From assembly GCF_007096355.1 (NCBI RefSeq), contig NZ_VKDF01000004.1:620357-684356 (forward strand): DNA of 64,000 nucleotides, written 5' to 3'. The notes beneath the pieces were generated by a model. The model saw only the letters and a list, made by a program, of their open reading frames with translations. It made no database searches and was not told where the DNA came from. The stretch is from Paracoccus sp. M683. Lineage in GTDB: Bacteria; Pseudomonadota; Alphaproteobacteria; Rhodobacterales; Rhodobacteraceae. Both the position numbers and the translations under genes were made by a program. Positions 44,083 to 53,077 of the stretch are shown here, in pieces (within the stretch, counting starts at the first letter, position 1; each line of letters begins with the position of its first letter).

Positions 44083-44816
44083 TCCGCGTCCGGGTCATAT
44101 CGGCGCGCGGTTCCACCCCGCGCGAGGCGGGGGCCGAGATGTTCGTCGGCCCCGCCTCGGTCACCGGCACCATCGGCGGCGGGCAGCTGGAATATATGGC
44201 CATCGACCGCGCCCGGCAGATGCTGGCCAAGAACGAAGCCGAGGCCCGGATGGACATCCCCCTCGGCCCCGAGATCGGCCAATGCTGCGGTGGCCGCGTC
44301 ATCCTGCAACTCGACCGGGGTGGGCCGCGCGCGGAAACCCACCCTCAGGTGCTGATCTTCGGTGCCGGCCATGTCGGCCGCGCCCTTGCGCTGGCGCTGC
44401 AACCCCTGCCGCTGACCCCCATCCTGATCGACAGCCGCGCTGCGGAACTGGCCAAGGCCGCTGTCGGCACCACGATCCGCCTGACGCCACTGCCCGAGGC
44501 CGAGATTCGCGCAGCCATTCCGGGCAGCGCCATCGTGGTCCTGACCCATGACCACGCGCTGGACTTCCTGCTGGCGGCCGAGGCCCTGACCCGCACCGAT
44601 CTGGCCTATGTCGGCATGATCGGCAGCGCCACGAAACGCGCGCAATTCCACCGCTTCGCCCGCATCCAAAACGTCGATCCTGACCGCCTTGTGTGCCCCA
44701 TCGGCGTCAATGACACGGGCGACAAGCGCCCCGCCGTTATCGCCGCCTTTACCGCCGCAGAACTTCTTGTCGAACTGACGGCTTCTTTCTCGGAAAAATA
44801 CCCATGCGACAGCTGA
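44079..44816 (+). CDS. xdhC: XdhC molybdenum cofactor chaperone/sulfuration factor
   Basis: A 245-residue XdhC/CoxI protein. It binds the molybdenum cofactor and promotes its sulfuration and insertion into XdhB. Seen: the N-terminal VISARGSTPREAGAEMFV, TGTIGGGQLEYMAIDRAR, PEIGQCCGGRV, the Rossmann segment VLIFGAGHVGRALALALQ, VVLTHDHALDFLL and YVGMIGSATKRAQF. It begins right at the first conserved strand, lacking the 15-20 residues that usually precede it, and the late loop reads CPIGVNDTGDKRPAVIAA rather than the more common form. The ATG is coupled to the xdhB stop, and the end overlaps guaD by 13 bp. Confidence 0.93.
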   Translation: MIRVRVISARGSTPREAGAEMFVGPASVTGTIGGGQLEYMAIDRARQMLAKNEAEARMDIPLGPEIGQCCGGRVILQLDRGGPRAETHPQVLIFGAGHVGRALALALQPLPLTPILIDSRAAELAKAAVGTTIRLTPLPEAEIRAAIPGSAIVVLTHDHALDFLLAAEALTRTDLAYVGMIGSATKRAQFHRFARIQNVDPDRLVCPIGVNDTGDKRPAVIAAFTAAELLVELTASFSEKYPCDS

Positions 44817-46102
44817 TCCGGGGCCGCGTCCTCGATTTTCACGCCGACCCGGCCGTGACCGATGACAACCACCGCTATCTGGAAGACGGCGCCATCCTGA
44901 TCGAGGATGGCATCATCCGGGCCGTCGGTGACTACACCGATTTGCGCGAACCGGGCCTCGCGGAAATCGACCACCGCCCGAACCTGATCCTGCCCGGCTT
45001 CATCGACCCGCACATCCATTTCCCGCAGGTGCAGGTGATCGCCAGCTGGGGCGCACAGCTGCTGGACTGGCTGAACACCTATACCTTCCCCGAGGAAGCG
45101 CGCTTTGCCGACCCGGCCCATGCGCAGGCGATGGCGGGGCGGTTCCTCGACCTGCTGGCCGCGCATGGCACCACCACCGCGACCGCCTTCTGTTCCGTCC
45201 ACCCCGAAAGCGCCGAGGCGCTGTTTTCGGCGGCAGAGGCGCGCAACATGGCGATGATCGCCGGCAAGGTGATGATGGATCGCAACGCCCTGCCGGCCGT
45301 TCTGGACACGGCGCAGCAAGGCTATGATGACAGCAAGCGCCTGCTGGAGAAATGGCACGGGCGCGGGCGACAGCGTTACGCCATCTCGCCCCGTTTCGCC
45401 ATCACCTCGACGCCCGAACAGATGCATGCGGCGGGCACGCTGGTGGCGGAACATCCCGATTGTCATGTTCAAACCCATATGTCGGAAAACCGCGACGAGA
45501 TCGCGCTGGCGAAACAGCTTTATCCAAGCGCCCGCGACTATCTGGATATCTATGAGAAATACGGGCTGCTCAGCGAAAACCTGCTGCTGGGCCATTGCGT
45601 CCACCTTGAGCCGCGCGAAATCGCCCGCATGGCGGAAACCGGCAGCCGCGCCATCTTCTGCCCGACCTCGAACCTGTTCCTCGGCTCGGGCCTGTTTGAC
45701 GAGGCTGGATTGCGCGCCTCGGGCGTTGTCAGCGGCATTGCCACCGATGTCGGCGGCGGCACCAGCTATTCCATGCTGCAAACGCTGAACGAAGGTTACA
45801 AGATCCTGCAACTTGACGGGCAGAAGCTGACCCCCTTCGCCGGGTTCCACTGGATCACGCGAGGCAATGCCATCGCGCTTGGCATGGTGGACCAGATCGG
45901 CACCCTGGCACGCGGCAGCGATGCCGATCTGGTGGTGCTGGACAGCCGCGCCACGCCGGCAATGGCCCTGCGCATGGAACGCGCCGAGACGCTGGCGCAG
46001 GAACTGTTCATCCTTCAGATCATGGGGGATGACCGGTCGATTGCGCAAACCTATGTGGCCGGCCGCCCGATGAAGGGGAAGGCGAACGAAACAGTTTCTT
46101 AA
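44804..46102 (+). CDS. guaD: Guanine deaminase
   Basis: A 432-residue amidohydrolase. It converts guanine to xanthine and so feeds XdhAB. Zinc ligands and active-site motifs seen: PGFIDPHIHFPQ (His70, His72), FAITSTPEQM, VQTHMSEN, LGHCVHL and the aspartate in GIATDVGGGTSYSML; PTSNLFLGSGLF is typical of bacterial GuaD. The start lies within the end of xdhC (13-bp overlap). A small inverted repeat covers its stop codon. Confidence 0.95.
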   Translation: MRQLIRGRVLDFHADPAVTDDNHRYLEDGAILIEDGIIRAVGDYTDLREPGLAEIDHRPNLILPGFIDPHIHFPQVQVIASWGAQLLDWLNTYTFPEEARFADPAHAQAMAGRFLDLLAAHGTTTATAFCSVHPESAEALFSAAEARNMAMIAGKVMMDRNALPAVLDTAQQGYDDSKRLLEKWHGRGRQRYAISPRFAITSTPEQMHAAGTLVAEHPDCHVQTHMSENRDEIALAKQLYPSARDYLDIYEKYGLLSENLLLGHCVHLEPREIARMAETGSRAIFCPTSNLFLGSGLFDEAGLRASGVVSGIATDVGGGTSYSMLQTLNEGYKILQLDGQKLTPFAGFHWITRGNAIALGMVDQIGTLARGSDADLVVLDSRATPAMALRMERAETLAQELFILQIMGDDRSIAQTYVAGRPMKGKANETVS

Positions 46103-46108
46103 ACTGTT
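46090..46108. repeat. Palindrome overlapping the guaD stop
   Basis: A perfect 8-bp inverted repeat (AACAGTTT, loop CTT, AAACTGTT) includes the guaD TAA. It is too weak and lacks a T run for a good terminator. It could be an operator for the sugar operon that begins about 50 bases later, or chance. Confidence 0.35.
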
Positions 46109-46159
46109 GGTGATACTTGGATAATGCACGCCGGCTTGGCGTGGGCGCGGGTTTGGTCT

Positions 46160-47368
46160 ATGCCCGGAAGGTCACGTCATTTACCGGGTGCCCCCTTGTT
46201 CTATCCACTTGCCAGCACGACCTGGGACGACGCCGAATATGCGGCGTTGGACCGGGTCATCAAATCCGGCCGTTTCACCATGGGCGACGAGGTTCGCGCC
46301 TATGAGCAGGCCTTTGCCGATCATTTCGGCAAACGCTACGGGGTCATGGCCTCGTCCGGCTCGACCGCGAACCTGCTGGCCGTGGCCTCGGCCTTTTGGC
46401 ACCCGGACCTCGGCTGGAAGCAGGGGGACGAAATCATCGTGCCGGCGGTCAGCTGGTCCACCACCTATTTCCCGATCACCCAGACCGGGATGCGCCTGCG
46501 CTTTGTCGATATCGACCAGGCCACGCTGAACATCGACCCCGATCTGGTGGCCGCCGCCATCACGCCGCGCACCCGCGCCGTCTTTGCGGTCAACCTGCTG
46601 GGCAATCCGGTGCAGGCCGACCGGCTGCGCGCCATCTGCAAGGATGCCGGCATCCTGCTGATCGAGGATAATTGCGAATCCATGGGCGCCAGCCTGAACG
46701 GCGAAATGGCCGGCGCGTTTGGCTTTTTCGGCACCTTCAGCAGCTTTTTCTCGCATCACATCTGCACCATGGAAGGCGGCATGGTCATCACCGATGACCG
46801 CAAGCTTTACGACACGATGCTGTCGATGCGCGCCCATGGCTGGACCCGTGGCCTGCCCGCCGACACCCATCTGCCGGTCGATCCCGATCCCTTCGTGGCG
46901 CAGTTCCGTTTCGTGTTGCCCGGCTATAACCTGCGCCCGCTAGAGATGGAGGGCGCATTGGGCCGTCCTCAGCTGGCAAAACTGCCCGGCTTCGTCGCCG
47001 CCCGGCGCGAGAATGGCAAGATCTTCCAGCGCGAATTTGCCGATCTCGATTTCCTCGATATCCAGCAGGAAACCGGGGAATCCTCGTGGTTTGGCTTTGC
47101 GATGGTGCTGAAGGGGCGGCTGGCGGGCCGCCGCAGCGATCTGGTCGCCGCCCTGCAAGCCGCCGAAATCGAATGCCGCCCCATCGTCACCGGGAATTTC
47201 CTGAACAACCCAGTGATCGAGAAGCTTGACCACAGCACCGGCTCGCCCATCATCGCGGCTGAAAAGATCGACCGCGACGGGCTGTTCGTCGGCAATCACC
47301 ATTACCCGATCGCGCCCCAGATCGCGCGACTGCGCGAGGTCGTCCAGACCGTCGCCGACCGTTTCTGA
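46160..47368 (+). CDS. colD: GDP-4-keto-6-deoxy-D-mannose 3-dehydratase (ColD-like)
   Basis: A 402-residue DegT/AHBA-fold enzyme. It begins [20 protein letters not shown], then [45 protein letters not shown] and [20 protein letters not shown]. Where sugar aminotransferases carry the PLP lysine, this protein has [14 protein letters not shown] (His199-His200). Loss of the lysine in favour of histidine is the defining feature of ColD, which removes the 3-hydroxyl and uses glutamate to restore the cofactor. The further stretches [21 protein letters not shown] and [10 protein letters not shown] also fit ColD. The start is uncertain (ATG 46124, ATG 46160 or TTG 46196). First gene of the GDP-sugar operon. 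Confidence 0.88.
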   Translation: MPGRSRHLPGAPLFYPLASTTWDDAEYAALDRVIKSGRFTMGDEVRAYEQAFADHFGKRYGVMASSGSTANLLAVASAFWHPDLGWKQGDEIIVPAVSWSTTYFPITQTGMRLRFVDIDQATLNIDPDLVAAAITPRTRAVFAVNLLGNPVQADRLRAICKDAGILLIEDNCESMGASLNGEMAGAFGFFGTFSSFFSHHICTMEGGMVITDDRKLYDTMLSMRAHGWTRGLPADTHLPVDPDPFVAQFRFVLPGYNLRPLEMEGALGRPQLAKLPGFVAARRENGKIFQREFADLDFLDIQQETGESSWFGFAMVLKGRLAGRRSDLVAALQAAEIECRPIVTGNFLNNPVIEKLDHSTGSPIIAAEKIDRDGLFVGNHHYPIAPQIARLREVVQTVADRF

Positions 47369-47381
47369 AAGGACGCAAACC

Positions 47382-48455
47382 ATGACCAAACGTGCCCTGA
47401 TCACCGGCATCACCGGCCAGGATGGCGCCTATCTGGCCGAGCTTCTGCTGTCCAAGGGATACGAGGTTCACGGCGTCAAGCGCCGCTCGTCCAGCTTCAA
47501 CACCGGCCGCATCGACCATTTGCAGATCGACGAACATTCCGGCAGCAATTTCCACCTGCATTACGGCGACATGACCGATTCAACGGCGCTGATCCGCACC
47601 GTGGCCGAGGTTCAGCCCGACGAGATCTATAACCTGGCCGCGCAAAGCCATGTCAAGGTCAGTTTCGAGATGCCGGAATATACCGCCAATGCCGACGGCA
47701 CCGGCACGCTGCGCCTGCTGGAAGCCATCCGGCTGCTGAACATGACCGATCGCGTGCGCTTCTATCAGGCCTCGACCTCGGAACTTTACGGCAAGGTGCA
47801 GGAAGTCCCGCAAAGCGAGACGACGCCCTTCTATCCGCGCTCGCCCTATGCGGCGGCCAAGCTTTACGCCTATTGGATCACGGTGAATTACCGCGAGGGT
47901 TATGGGATGTTTGCCTGCAACGGCATCCTCTTCAACCATGAAAGCCCGATCCGGGGCGAGACCTTCGTGACCCGCAAGATCACCCGCGCCGTCGCTGCCA
48001 TCAAGCTGGGCCTGCAAGAGCGGCTGTATCTGGGCAATCTGGACGCGCAGCGCGATTGGGGCCATGCGCGCGACTATGTCGAGGGCATGTGGCGCATCCT
48101 TCAGCATGATGTGCCCGAGGATTTTGTGCTGGCCACTGGCGATATGCACTCCGTCCGCGAATTTTGCGAGCTGGCTTTTGCCGAGGTCGGGATCGCGATC
48201 GAATGGCGTGGTGAGGGCGTCGATGAACAGGGCTTTCAGGCCGGCACCAATCACTGCCTTGTCGGCATTGACCCCGTCTATTTCCGCCCCACCGAGGTCG
48301 AGCAGTTGCTGGGCAACCCGACCAAGGCGCGGGAAAAATTGGGCTGGACGGCGACCACGCCCTTTGCCACGCTGGTAGCCGAGATGGTGGCCGAAGATGT
48401 GCGGCTGCTGGAAACCGAACGCTTGGCGCGGCGCGCCTATGGGGTAGTGGAATGA
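47382..48455 (+). CDS. gmd: GDP-mannose 4,6-dehydratase
   Basis: A 357-residue short-chain dehydrogenase-type enzyme. It makes GDP-4-keto-6-deoxymannose, the substrate of ColD. Seen: the nucleotide loop [56 protein letters not shown], the STSELYG motif and [16 protein letters not shown] with Tyr-x-x-x-Lys, [20 protein letters not shown] and the C-terminal [15 protein letters not shown] 47382 follows GAAAGGACGC. Overlaps manC by 4 bp. Confidence 0.96.
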   Translation: MTKRALITGITGQDGAYLAELLLSKGYEVHGVKRRSSSFNTGRIDHLQIDEHSGSNFHLHYGDMTDSTALIRTVAEVQPDEIYNLAAQSHVKVSFEMPEYTANADGTGTLRLLEAIRLLNMTDRVRFYQASTSELYGKVQEVPQSETTPFYPRSPYAAAKLYAYWITVNYREGYGMFACNGILFNHESPIRGETFVTRKITRAVAAIKLGLQERLYLGNLDAQRDWGHARDYVEGMWRILQHDVPEDFVLATGDMHSVREFCELAFAEVGIAIEWRGEGVDEQGFQAGTNHCLVGIDPVYFRPTEVEQLLGNPTKAREKLGWTATTPFATLVAEMVAEDVRLLETERLARRAYGVVE

Positions 48456-49885
48456 GCCTGATCACGCCGGTTCTGATGGCAGGGGGCAGCGGCACGCGGC
48501 TGTGGCCGGCCTCGCGCAAGGCGTTCCCCAAGCAATTCGCGCCGCTGATCGGGCCGGAATCGCTGTTTCAGGCCAGCGCAAGGCGGCTGTCAGGTCCGGG
48601 TTACGGCGCGCCGGTGGTGATGACCAATGCCGATTTCCGCTTTATCGTGGCCGAGCAGCTGGACCAGATCGGCATCGCCCCCGCCGCCATCGTGATCGAG
48701 CCTGCGGGCCGCAACACCGCCCCTGCGATCCTGGCCGCCGCGTTGCGCGTGGCGGCGGACGATCCGCAGGCATTGCTGCTGGTCGCGCCCTCGGATCACG
48801 TCATCCCTGACAGTGCGGGCTTTGACCGGGCGGTGCAGGCGGGCGCGGTTGCCGCCCGCGCGGGCCGGATCGTGACCTTCGGCATCACGCCGACCCGCCC
48901 CGAAACCGGCTATGGCTATCTTCAGGTCGATGGCACGGGCGACGGCCCGCTGCCGCTGAAGCGTTTCGTTGAAAAGCCCGATGCCGCGCGGGCCACCGAG
49001 ATGTTGGCCGAGGGTGGGTATCTGTGGAACGCCGGGATCTTCCTTTTCGCGGCGCAGACCATGATCGACGCCTTTGCCGCCCATGCGGCGGATTATGTCG
49101 AGCCGGTTCAGGCCGCCGTAGACGGCGCGATGACCGATCTGGGTTTTCTCAGGCTGGCGCGGGGTCCGTGGCAGGGCTTGCGCGACGAATCCATCGACTA
49201 TGCGGTGCTGGAAAAGGCCACGAACCTGTCGGTGGTGGCCTTTTCGGGCCATTGGTCCGATCTGGGCGGTTGGGATGCCGTCTGGCGCGAAATGCAGGAC
49301 GGCGCCCCGGCGGATCGCGGCGCGGTCACGGATGGCCATGCCACTGCCATCGACTGCGACAATGTGCTGCTGCGCTCGGACAGTGCCGATATGCAGGTCG
49401 TGGGCATCGGGCTGACCGACATGATGGTGGTGGCGACCTCGGATGCGGTGCTGGTGGCGCCGATGGACCGGGCGCAGGACGTGAAACAGGCGGTGTCCTC
49501 GCTGAAGGCGCAGGGCCGCAAGCAGGCGGAACTGTTCCCCCGCGATCACCGCCCCTGGGGCTGGTTCGAGACGCTGGCCATCGACGACCGCTTTCAGGTC
49601 AAGCGCATCGTGGTCAAGCCCGGCGCGGCCTTGTCGCTGCAAAGCCATGTGCATCGCTCGGAACATTGGATCGTGGTCAGCGGCACCGCCAAGGTGACGG
49701 TCGACAATGCGGTGACGCTGGTGACCGAGAACCAGTCGATCTATGTGCCCCTCGGCGCCGTTCACCGGATGGAGAATCCCGGCAAGGTGCCGATGGTGCT
49801 GATCGAGGTGCAAACCGGCGTCTATCTGGGCGAGGATGACATCATCCGTTACGAAGACGTTTACGCCCGGCAGACCGGCGACTGA
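48452..49885 (+). CDS. manC: Mannose-1-phosphate guanylyltransferase / mannose-6-phosphate isomerase
   Basis: A 477-residue bifunctional enzyme supplying GDP-mannose. The N-terminal nucleotidyltransferase has [20 protein letters not shown] and [27 protein letters not shown], the FVEKPD motif and [10 protein letters not shown]. The C-terminal type II isomerase cupin begins at about residue 365: [48 protein letters not shown] and [19 protein letters not shown]. The ATG overlaps the gmd stop. Confidence 0.96.
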   Translation: MSLITPVLMAGGSGTRLWPASRKAFPKQFAPLIGPESLFQASARRLSGPGYGAPVVMTNADFRFIVAEQLDQIGIAPAAIVIEPAGRNTAPAILAAALRVAADDPQALLLVAPSDHVIPDSAGFDRAVQAGAVAARAGRIVTFGITPTRPETGYGYLQVDGTGDGPLPLKRFVEKPDAARATEMLAEGGYLWNAGIFLFAAQTMIDAFAAHAADYVEPVQAAVDGAMTDLGFLRLARGPWQGLRDESIDYAVLEKATNLSVVAFSGHWSDLGGWDAVWREMQDGAPADRGAVTDGHATAIDCDNVLLRSDSADMQVVGIGLTDMMVVATSDAVLVAPMDRAQDVKQAVSSLKAQGRKQAELFPRDHRPWGWFETLAIDDRFQVKRIVVKPGAALSLQSHVHRSEHWIVVSGTAKVTVDNAVTLVTENQSIYVPLGAVHRMENPGKVPMVLIEVQTGVYLGEDDIIRYEDVYARQTGD

Positions 49886-49901
49886 TGGGGGCGGGCGACT
49901 G

Positions 49902-50834
49902 ATGCGCGTTCTTCTGACCGGCGGGTCGGGAATGCTGGGCCAGTCGTTGCGGCGGCTGGCGCACGAGGTCGCGCCTGATCTGGAATTGCTGGCCCCTGGA
50001 CGCGGGGAATTGCCGCTGACCGATGCGGCGGCGGTGGCGGATTGGTTCGCCGCCAATCCCGTCGATGCGGTGATCCATGCCGCCGCGCGGGTGGGCGGCA
50101 TTCAGGCCAATATCGCCGATCCGGTGGGCTTCCTGTCGGAAAACCTTGCGATGAACGATGCCGTCATCATGGGCGCGCATCGGGCGGGGGTAGGGCGGCT
50201 GGTGTTCCTTGGGTCGTCTTGCATGTATCCGCGCGATTACCGTCAGCCGCTGGTCGAGGGCGATGTGCTGGCCGCCCCGCTGGAACCCACGAATGAGGGC
50301 TATGCCCTGTCCAAGATCACTGGCGCGCGGCTTTGCGACTATATCAGCCGGCAGGTTCCGGGGCGGGCCTATCGCACGCTGATCCCCTGCAACCTGTTCG
50401 GCACGGGCGATCATTTCGGCAGCGCGGCCTCGCATCTGATCGCGGCCGTGATCACCAAGGTCATCGACGCGCGCGATGCCGGGCTCGACCGGGTGGAAAT
50501 CTGGGGCAGCGGTCAGGCGCGGCGCGAATTTCTGGACGTTGACCACCTGTCGCGCTTTATCCTGACGCGGCTGCCGGACCTTCAGGCGCTGCCTTCGCTG
50601 CTGAATGTCGGGGCCGGGCAGGATCATTCGGTCGATGACTATTACCAGATGATTGCCGACCTGGCGGGCTGGCGGGGCGAATTTACGCATGACCGGACCA
50701 AGCCCGAGGGGATGATGGCGAAACTGATGTCATCGGCGCAGGCCAAGTCGATTGGCTTTCGCCCACCCGCTGACATCGCCCCGGATCTGACCCGCGCCAT
50801 CGCCGCCTATGAGGCGATGAAGGCCGCGGCCTAA
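49902..50834 (+). CDS. GDP-L-fucose synthase / GDP-L-colitose synthase-like epimerase-reductase
   Basis: A 310-residue SDR-type enzyme. Seen: the Rossmann loop LLTGGSGMLGQSL, HAAARVGGIQANIADPVGFL, FLGSSCMYPRDY with Ser106 and Cys107, LEPTNEGYALSKITG with Tyr134 and Lys138, and PCNLFGTGDHFG. These are the landmarks of Fcl/WcaG, which epimerises C3 and C5 and reduces C4. ColC acts in the same way on the 3-deoxy sugar. Since the operon contains a ColD-like enzyme, GDP-colitose is the expected product, but Fcl and ColC cannot be told apart by eye. It converges with the pimD-like gene with a 4-bp overlap. Confidence 0.88.
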   Translation: MRVLLTGGSGMLGQSLRRLAHEVAPDLELLAPGRGELPLTDAAAVADWFAANPVDAVIHAAARVGGIQANIADPVGFLSENLAMNDAVIMGAHRAGVGRLVFLGSSCMYPRDYRQPLVEGDVLAAPLEPTNEGYALSKITGARLCDYISRQVPGRAYRTLIPCNLFGTGDHFGSAASHLIAAVITKVIDARDAGLDRVEIWGSGQARREFLDVDHLSRFILTRLPDLQALPSLLNVGAGQDHSVDDYYQMIADLAGWRGEFTHDRTKPEGMMAKLMSSAQAKSIGFRPPADIAPDLTRAIAAYEAMKAAA

Positions 50835-51889
50835 GCCCGTATCCCTGCCATCACCTGTTGCAGATGCCAGTCGGTATCGCCAAGCTGATGGTCGATCATC
50901 ACCAGCCGCTTGGTCAGATGCGCGGGGTGATAGTCCCAGGTGACGCCGATGCCGCCGGTCATCTGGGTGCATTCCTCGGCCACCTGACGACCGACCCGGC
51001 CAATCAGGTTCTTGGCCATGCTGACCATGCGCGCCGCGCCTTCGCCATCCAGACGCGAGGCCGCCAGCAAGGTGATGGACCGCGCCTGTTCGATTTCCAC
51101 CGCCAGATCGGCGGCGCGATGTTGCAGCGCCTGAAACTCGCCGATGGCGCGACCGAACTGCTTGCGCTGGCGCAGATAGTCCAGCAGAGCGGCGAAGCTG
51201 GCATCCATCACGCCCACGGCCTCGGCGCAAAGCGCCAGCCGTCCGGCATCCAGCGCGGACTGAATCGCCTTGCCGGCGTCATCCAGAACCAGCCGGGCGG
51301 GCGTGTCAGACAGGATCACATCCGCCGCGCCGCCGCCGTCGATGGTGCCAAAACCCACGACCTCGGCATCGCTGGCGGCGATCTCATGCACCGACAGCCG
51401 ATCGCCATCGCGCGCCACCACCAGAAAACGATCCGCGTCATTGCCGCCATAGACCAAGGCCTTGCGCCCGGTCAGCCGGCCGCCCCGCGCCTGCGTGGCG
51501 ATACGATCCAGCGACCAGGGCGCATCAGGTTCGCCCACGGCCAGCGCCCACCGGACAGATCCATCCAGCAGGCCCGACTGATCCTGACCGGCTGCGGCCA
51601 GCAGGCGTGAAACCAGCAGCGCGCCCAGAACAGGTTCGGGGCACAGCGCCGCGCCAAGGGCCTCGAATATGACGGAAATATCGAAGCCAGACCCGCCAAA
51701 GCCGCCCGCATCCTCGGTCGCCATCGCCAGCAGCACGCCCAGATCGGCCAGTTCGGACCACAGGGCAGGGTCATGGAAGGGCGCATCATAGGCCACCTTC
51801 AGCCGGTGATCCGGGGGATAGCGGTCGGCCAGCCAGCGGCTCAGGCTTTCCCTCAGCATGCGGCGATCTTCGGAAAGTTCGAAATCCAT
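50831..51889 (-). CDS. Acyl-CoA dehydrogenase (PimD-like)
   Basis: A 352-residue acyl-CoA dehydrogenase. The N-terminal helical domain (MDFELSEDRRMLRESLSRWL), a middle beta domain and the C-terminal domain with RQRKQFGRAIGEFQALQHR, FAD-contacting TQMTGGIGVTWDYHPAHL and RLVMIDHQLG are seen. It is on the short side (usual length about 380). It follows directly on the pimC-like gene (stop and start adjacent), and such pairs form heteromeric dehydrogenases for dicarboxylyl-CoA or similar acyl-CoAs. Third gene of pimF-pimC-pimD. Confidence 0.88.
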   Translation of the reverse strand: MDFELSEDRRMLRESLSRWLADRYPPDHRLKVAYDAPFHDPALWSELADLGVLLAMATEDAGGFGGSGFDISVIFEALGAALCPEPVLGALLVSRLLAAAGQDQSGLLDGSVRWALAVGEPDAPWSLDRIATQARGGRLTGRKALVYGGNDADRFLVVARDGDRLSVHEIAASDAEVVGFGTIDGGGAADVILSDTPARLVLDDAGKAIQSALDAGRLALCAEAVGVMDASFAALLDYLRQRKQFGRAIGEFQALQHRAADLAVEIEQARSITLLAASRLDGEGAARMVSMAKNLIGRVGRQVAEECTQMTGGIGVTWDYHPAHLTKRLVMIDHQLGDTDWHLQQVMAGIRA

Positions 51890-53074
51890 CTATAACCTCA
51901 GCACGGCTTTGGTCAGGATATTGCGCTGAATCTCGTTCGACCCACCATATATCGACATCTTGCGCATGTTGAAATAATCGGCGGCGTTATTTACCGCATC
52001 CTCGGGCAGCAGCGCCAGGTTGTCCGGCGCCGATCCGGGGAAGGGCGCGGCTGCGGGGCCAAGCACGCGGCGGGCCAGATCGCTGATTTCCTGGCGGATC
52101 ACGCTGCCCTTGATTTTCAGCATCGAGGTCTCGGCCCCCGGCTGGCCGCGCTTTTGCGCCTGGTCCAGCATGCGCAGGTTCAGGATATTCATCGCCTCAA
52201 GATCAATCTCGACCTCGGCCAGGCGCGCCGCGAAAAGCGGATCGTCGATCAGCGGGCGACCATCGCGCATCGTCTGCCGCGCCAGATCCTTCAACTGCGC
52301 CAGCGCGCGATAGCTGCGGCCGACCCCGGCGATATTGGTGCGCTCATGGGTCAGCAGGTATTTGGCGATGGTCCAGCCCTGATTTTCCTCGCCCACCAGC
52401 GCGTCGGCGGGGATGCGGGCATCGGTGAAGAACACCTCGTTCACCTCATGCCCGCCTTCCAGAAGGCGGATCGGGCGCATCTCGATGCCCGGATTGTCCA
52501 GATCGACCAGAAAGAAGCTGATGCCTTCCTGCGGCTTGCCATCAGCGCGGGTGCGGGCCAGAACGAAGATCCGGTTGGCGTATTGGCCAAGCGTGGTCCA
52601 GGTTTTCTGCCCGTTCAGCACCCAATCGTCGCCATCACGAACCGCGCGCGTGCGCAGGCTGGCCAGATCCGAGCCCGCGCCCGGTTCGGAATAGCCCTGA
52701 CACCACCAGTCGGTGCCGTCCAGAATGCGCGGCAGGTAATGGGATTTCTGTGCCTCGGACCCGAATTTGATCAGCACGGGCCCCAGCATGTTGACGCCGA
52801 AAGGCAGGATGCGCGGGCAGTCGGCGGCGGCCATTTCCTCTTCGAAGATATGGCGCTGGATCGCGTTCCAGCCGGTGCCGCCATGGTCGCGCGGCCAGAC
52901 ATAGCCCAGCCAGCCGCGCCCGTTCAGCAGCGCATGAAAACGCGACAGAATATCGGCGCCCAACTCGCCGCCCCTGCGGACGGCATCGCTGATGTCGAGG
53001 GGCAGGCTCTCGCGCAGAAAGGCGCGAACCTCGTCGCGAAAGGCCAGTTCTTCGGGGGTGAAATTCAGGTCCAT
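51890..53074 (-). CDS. Acyl-CoA dehydrogenase (PimC-like)
   Basis: A 394-residue acyl-CoA dehydrogenase. Seen: MDLNFTPEELAFRDEVRAFL, WPRDHGGTGWNAIQRHIFEE, CQGYSEPGAGSDLASLRTRA (the FAD and substrate loop), LNGQKTWTTLGQYANRIFVL and GGSNEIQRNILTKAVL at the C-terminus. It resembles the large subunit PimC of pimeloyl-CoA degradation. Placed 3 bp behind the pimF-like gene and abutting the pimD-like gene. Confidence 0.9.
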   Translation of the reverse strand: MDLNFTPEELAFRDEVRAFLRESLPLDISDAVRRGGELGADILSRFHALLNGRGWLGYVWPRDHGGTGWNAIQRHIFEEEMAAADCPRILPFGVNMLGPVLIKFGSEAQKSHYLPRILDGTDWWCQGYSEPGAGSDLASLRTRAVRDGDDWVLNGQKTWTTLGQYANRIFVLARTRADGKPQEGISFFLVDLDNPGIEMRPIRLLEGGHEVNEVFFTDARIPADALVGEENQGWTIAKYLLTHERTNIAGVGRSYRALAQLKDLARQTMRDGRPLIDDPLFAARLAEVEIDLEAMNILNLRMLDQAQKRGQPGAETSMLKIKGSVIRQEISDLARRVLGPAAAPFPGSAPDNLALLPEDAVNNAADYFNMRKMSIYGGSNEIQRNILTKAVLRL

Positions 53075-53077
53075 CGG

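Noticed and set aside
46160..47368. Calling the first sugar gene a perosamine-type aminotransferase
   Set aside because: The PLP lysine is replaced by a His-His pair, so transamination is not expected; ColD-type 3-dehydration fits.
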